NCBI GenBank assembly: GCA_035547155.1
Contig: DASZVJ010000274.1
Location: forward strand, 1 to 9,336
Reading direction: 5' to 3'
DNA: 9,336 nt
Source of the DNA: CAZNMF01 sp035547155
GTDB taxonomy: Bacteria; Acidobacteriota; Vicinamibacteria; Vicinamibacterales; SCN-69-37
Of this stretch, positions 6,849-9,336 are shown one piece after another. The position numbers and the translations under genes are program-made. How positions within the stretch are numbered: position 1 is the first letter of the stretch; every line of letters begins with the position of its first letter. The notes under the pieces are model-generated. The model saw only the letters and a list, made by a program, of their open reading frames with translations. It was not told the origin of the DNA and ran no database searches.

Positions 6849-8083
6849 CGATCCAGCAGCGCCTGCATGTCCTTGGCCGCGGCGTCCATCGCCTGCTGCG
6901 GCGTCGCTTCTTTCAGGAGGATGCGCTGCACTTGATCGAAGAACACCTGGACGATCTGCAGCCAGTGTTGCTGCTGCGGCAGCGCTCGTGCGTGCTGCAG
7001 CATGCGCTTGTAGACGTCGAGCTTCGGGTCCGCGAACCGCGGCAGCGCCATCGCCGACACACGCGCCGGAAACGTGTCGGTGAAAAAGCCCATGTGCTCG
7101 GGCTCGAGCAGGAACGCGATGAGCTGCTTGGCCTCAGCCGCGTGCTTCGCGGCCTTCGGCACGATGAAGCTCCAGCCGCCGAGCACGGCAGTCGTCTCTT
7201 GCCCTTCGGGATGCGGAATCGCCATCACGCCGAAGTCGAGCGACGGGTTCTCGCGGCGGATCGGGCCGATGTCGAACGGACCGGACTGGTACATCGCCGC
7301 GGTTTCGGAAACGAACAACCTGCGATTCGCCAGGCCATCGTCTGACAGCGCCGACGGCTGCGCGACGTGGTGCTTGAGAAACAGATCCGTGTAGAACGTC
7401 ACGCCCGCGACCGCGGCCGGCTGATTGACGATGGCCGTCTTCATGTCCGCGCTCAGCAGATCGCCGCCGCTCATCCAGATGAACGGCAGCACGCGGAAGA
7501 GCGTGTTGCCGACTTCGCCGCCGGCAGTGATCGCAAAGCCGTACTGCCGCTTGCCGTCGCGCGTCTTCGTGAGCCGTGTCGCCGCGTCGACGAACGCTGG
7601 CCACGTCTCTGGCGGATGCGCGGGATCGAGTCCTGCGTCGCGGAACATCGTCGCGTTGAACAAAATCGCGTGCGCATCGAGACGGAACGGCGCGGCCCAG
7701 AGCCGGCCGTTCCACGACGAGGTCTCGAGCGCCGCGGGACCGTAGTCCGATCGATCCGTCACGACGTCGTCGAGCGGCAGCAGGAGATCGGCCTGCGCGT
7801 ACGGGACGATCCAACCCTGCTGCGCTTCGATGAGATCCGGCGGCGATCCAGATCGGAGCGCCGTCTGGATGCGCGTAGGGAGGCCGTCCGGCACCGACAC
7901 TTGCACGACGACGGTGATGCCGGGATGCGCGGCTTCGAACGTCTTCGCGAGCGAGCGGGCGCGCGCCTCGCCCCAACTCGGCGTCCACCAGACCAGCTCG
8001 TTCGCCGGCGCCCTGCGGCAGACGACAGTCGAGAGGGCGAGAGTCGCGGCGAGCGCGAGACGCGCGAAGCGCTGAACGGGCAT
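6845..8083 (-). CDS. Extracellular sugar-binding protein of the ABC transporter (SBP family 1)
   Basis: A 412-residue exported solute-binding protein that captures the substrate and delivers it to the permease pair. Seen: N-terminal signal MPVQRFARLALAATLALSTVV, then CRRAPA-NELVWWTPSW. The mature start 'LVWWTPSW' is typical of family 1 sugar-binding proteins, as are the early FEAAHPGITV (49-58), the region SPPDLIEAQQGW (80-91), and the tail with Gln-rich WLQIVQVFFDQVQRIL. The Cys at 22 follows Thr-Val-Val, a poor lipobox (the residue before Cys should be Gly, Ala or Ser). Either it is an unusual lipoprotein or it is cleaved by signal peptidase I after APA (25-27). It starts 10 bases after the stop of the VOC gene with no clear Shine-Dalgarno, and its stop overlaps the MalF-type start. 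Sugar specificity cannot be told from the sequence. Confidence 0.95.
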   Translation of the reverse strand: MPVQRFARLALAATLALSTVVCRRAPANELVWWTPSWGEARARSLAKTFEAAHPGITVVVQVSVPDGLPTRIQTALRSGSPPDLIEAQQGWIVPYAQADLLLPLDDVVTDRSDYGPAALETSSWNGRLWAAPFRLDAHAILFNATMFRDAGLDPAHPPETWPAFVDAATRLTKTRDGKRQYGFAITAGGEVGNTLFRVLPFIWMSGGDLLSADMKTAIVNQPAAVAGVTFYTDLFLKHHVAQPSALSDDGLANRRLFVSETAAMYQSGPFDIGPIRRENPSLDFGVMAIPHPEGQETTAVLGGWSFIVPKAAKHAAEAKQLIAFLLEPEHMGFFTDTFPARVSAMALPRFADPKLDVYKRMLQHARALPQQQHWLQIVQVFFDQVQRILLKEATPQQAMDAAAKDMQALLDR

Positions 8084-8093
8084 CGCGCGAACG

Positions 8094-8528
8094 TTACCGG
8101 CGCGCCTTCAGGCGCTCGATGGCTTCGAAATGCAGGCAGCCGGGCAGCATCTGCATCAGCTCGACGCGGTTGCCGTCGGGATCCTCGACCCACGCCTGCG
8201 CATTGCGATCGACGGCGACCTTCTTCGGCCGCGAGAGCTGGACGCCGCGCGATTCGAGGCGCGCGATCACCGCATCGATGTCGTCGACCGTGAAGCACAC
8301 GTGGTTGTAGCCGACCGCTTCGGTGGCCGGCGAGCGATCGCCTTCGCCGCCGGGAAACAGCTCGACGTACTGATCGTCGGTGACGCGCAGGTAGACGATC
8401 CACAGTGCGCCGTCCTTGTCGAGGCGGAACATCTCCTCGAAGCCCATCTTGTTGACGTAGAAGTCGAGCGATCGATCGATGTCCGTGACGCGGATCGCGA
8501 CGTGTCCCAGCGACGTGATGCCCTGCAT
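8094..8528 (-). CDS. VOC family protein (glyoxalase I-like)
   Basis: A 144-residue single-unit vicinal-oxygen-chelate protein, first gene of the transporter operon. VOC enzymes are metal-dependent and include glyoxalase I, extradiol dioxygenases, epimerases and fosfomycin resistance proteins. Seen: two beta-alpha-beta-beta-beta modules with all four expected metal ligands, H9 (GHVAIRV), E56 (YVELF), H76 (NHVCFTV) and E123 (NRVELMQ). Their spacing closely matches E. coli glyoxalase I (H5, E56, H74, E122). RSLDFYVNKMGF (19-30) and VEDPDGNRVEL (114-124) are typical family text. I chose ATG 8528 because AAAGGGAG (complement of 8531-8538) lies just before it and the domain begins at once. ATG 8561 adds 11 residues and has no Shine-Dalgarno. 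The reaction could be methylglyoxal detoxification or sugar-derivative chemistry; the family is too diverse to decide. Confidence 0.92.
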   Translation of the reverse strand: MQGITSLGHVAIRVTDIDRSLDFYVNKMGFEEMFRLDKDGALWIVYLRVTDDQYVELFPGGEGDRSPATEAVGYNHVCFTVDDIDAVIARLESRGVQLSRPKKVAVDRNAQAWVEDPDGNRVELMQMLPGCLHFEAIERLKARR

Positions 8529-8591
8529 GTCTCCCTTTCGCGTGTGCACCGCGGCGCTCATGACGCGCGGCGAGTCTGTGACGAAAGGGTC

Positions 8592-8620
8592 ATCCTACAT
8601 CGGCTCGCGGCCCGCGCGAA
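8592..8620 (-). promoter_or_regulatory. Candidate sigma-70-type promoter for the six-gene transporter operon
   Basis: Read on the minus strand, TTCGCG (complement of 8615-8620) and TAGGAT (complement of 8592-8597) are separated by 17 bases. The -10 box matches the consensus at 4 of 6 positions and the -35 at 3 of 6. Transcription would begin near 8585, about 57 bases before the preferred VOC start codon. There is no other suitable gap upstream of the operon, so a promoter is expected here. Box assignment is by eye. Confidence 0.45.
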
Positions 8621-8655
8621 TCGGCCGACACGATTCACCTGTCGGGCCGAACCCT

Positions 8656-8684
8656 TTGCGCTACGACAGGAATGCGCGTATAGT
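8656..8684 (+). promoter_or_regulatory. Candidate sigma-70-type promoter for the ADOP permease gene
   Basis: TTGCGC (8656-8661) and TATAGT (8679-8684) are separated by an ideal 17 bases, with 5 of 6 matches to the -10 consensus and 4 of 6 to the -35. Transcription would start near 8691, leaving a leader of about 34 bases with the ribosome site GGAG at 8715-8718. This is the best promoter match in the window. It is divergent from, and does not overlap, the candidate operon promoter at 8592-8620. No operator palindrome was seen between them. Confidence 0.6.
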
Positions 8685-8724
8685 CTGACGTGTAGAAGGG
8701 CAAGGCATCAGATCGGAGACGGCC

Positions 8725-9336
8725 ATGCTGCGGGACCTCTGGAACGACCTCGGCTATCGCGTCCGTGCGCTGCTGCGCCGCGGAGACGTCGAGCGCGAGC
8801 TGCGCGCCGAGCTCGCGGATCATCTGTCGCGCGAAGCCGCCAGGCTCGAAGGCGAGGGCGTGTCGCCCGCGGAGGCGCGGCGTCAGGCGCGCCTGACGTT
8901 CGGCGGGATCGAGGACATCAAGGCGCGCAGCCGTGAGGCGCGGGGCACCGCATTCATCGAGTCGCTCGTCCTGGACGTGCGCTACGCGATCCGCGGCCTG
9001 CGCGCGCGGCCGGCGTTCGCCTTCGGCGTCGCCTTCACGCTGGCGCTCGGCATCGGCGCCAACGCCGCCATGTTCGGCATCGTCGATCGCCTGCTGTTCC
9101 GGGCGCCCGCATATCTGAAGGACGTCGATCGCGTGCATCACGTGTATTTCGCGCAGATGTACCGCGGCTCGGAAGTCGTGCAGGGCTACATGTCGATCGG
9201 CAACTATCTCGACGTCGCGCGAGAGACGAGCTCGTTCCAGACGATGGCCGCGTGGGCGACGCAGCGGAGGGCGGTGGGTGATGGCGCGTCGACGAAGGAA
9301 CTGCTGGTCACCGGCGCGAGCGCCGGATATATCGGG
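8725..9336 (+). CDS. ADOP/MacB-type ABC transporter permease, N-terminal part (runs off window)
   Basis: The first 204 residues of a large permease; no stop before the window edge. Seen: a cytoplasmic 'permease prefix' region at about 20-75 (GDVERELRAELADHLSREA, then SPAEARRQARLTFGGIEDIK), which is typical of acidobacterial orphan permeases (ADOP). Next come DVRYAIRGLRARPAFAF (84-100) and the first membrane helix with TLALGIGANAAMFGIVDRLLF (105-125), the hallmark of MacB_PCD/FtsX-like permeases. The start of the periplasmic domain follows (SIGNYLDVARETSSFQTMAAW, 157-177). Full-length family members are about 800-900 residues with two FtsX units, and lack their own ATPase gene next door. The start is well supported: GGAG (8715-8718) is 6 bases before ATG and a good promoter lies upstream. 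It is divergent from the sugar operon and probably unrelated to it. Likely role is envelope export or signalling; substrate unknown. Confidence 0.93.
   Translation, partial: MLRDLWNDLGYRVRALLRRGDVERELRAELADHLSREAARLEGEGVSPAEARRQARLTFGGIEDIKARSREARGTAFIESLVLDVRYAIRGLRARPAFAFGVAFTLALGIGANAAMFGIVDRLLFRAPAYLKDVDRVHHVYFAQMYRGSEVVQGYMSIGNYLDVARETSSFQTMAAWATQRRAVGDGASTKELLVTGASAGYIG

Noticed and set aside
8466..8482. Tandem GATC-rich run (CGATCGATCGATG) and many other CGATCG sites
   Set aside because: It encodes Asp-Ile-Asp-Arg in the VOC protein and fits a genome with frequent CGATCG words; no repeat array or origin-like arrangement is present.

Overview
This is a GC-rich, gene-dense bacterial window with seven complete genes and two partial genes cut by its edges. 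The best guess for the host is an acidobacterium (Acidobacteriota, perhaps the Vicinamibacteria). That rests on the kinds of genes present, not on a marker gene. At the right edge is a permease of the ADOP type, a family typical of Acidobacteria. At the left edge is a DUF5916 outer-membrane-type protein. Between them is a free-standing ConA-like domain of a kind I know as the N-terminal part of acidobacterial TolB-like proteins.

Layout from left to right. (1) Positions 1-1641, minus strand: a secreted CBM9-like/DUF5916 protein, cut at its C-terminus by the window edge. (2) A divergent promoter gap of about 95 bp. (3) Plus strand: a ThuA-domain protein (about 1736-2557), then a small ConA/laminin-G-like domain protein (about 2604-3188). 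(4) A short convergent gap with a near-perfect palindrome at 3224-3242. (5) A minus-strand operon of six genes, transcribed from about 8585 down to 3238: VOC/glyoxalase-like protein, extracellular sugar-binding protein, MalF-type permease, MalG-type permease, aldo/keto reductase (DkgB-like), and MalK/UgpC/MsmK-type ATPase. (6) A second divergent promoter region (about 8562-8724). (7) Plus strand from 8725: the first 204 residues of an ADOP/MacB-type permease.

The six-gene operon is the functional core. The junctions overlap or nearly overlap: a 10-nt gap, then ATGA, TGATG and ATGA overlaps, then an 8-bp overlap. This suggests one transcript with translational coupling. The binding protein, two permeases and ATPase form a complete CUT1-type carbohydrate importer. 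The two extra enzymes both belong to families with members that handle reactive carbonyls or keto-sugars: a glyoxalase-superfamily protein with an intact four-residue metal site, and an aldo/keto reductase with an intact D-Y-K-H tetrad. The ThuA protein next door also belongs to a sugar-utilisation family. The region therefore looks like a sugar uptake and processing locus of unknown substrate. No glycosidase, sugar kinase or transcriptional regulator is visible in the window.

I found no RNA genes, CRISPR arrays, insertion sequences or phage genes. The most interesting points are the pairing of the two carbonyl-active enzymes inside the transporter operon, and the free-standing ConA-like domain beside ThuA. 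Neither amounts to a clearly new system on sequence alone.
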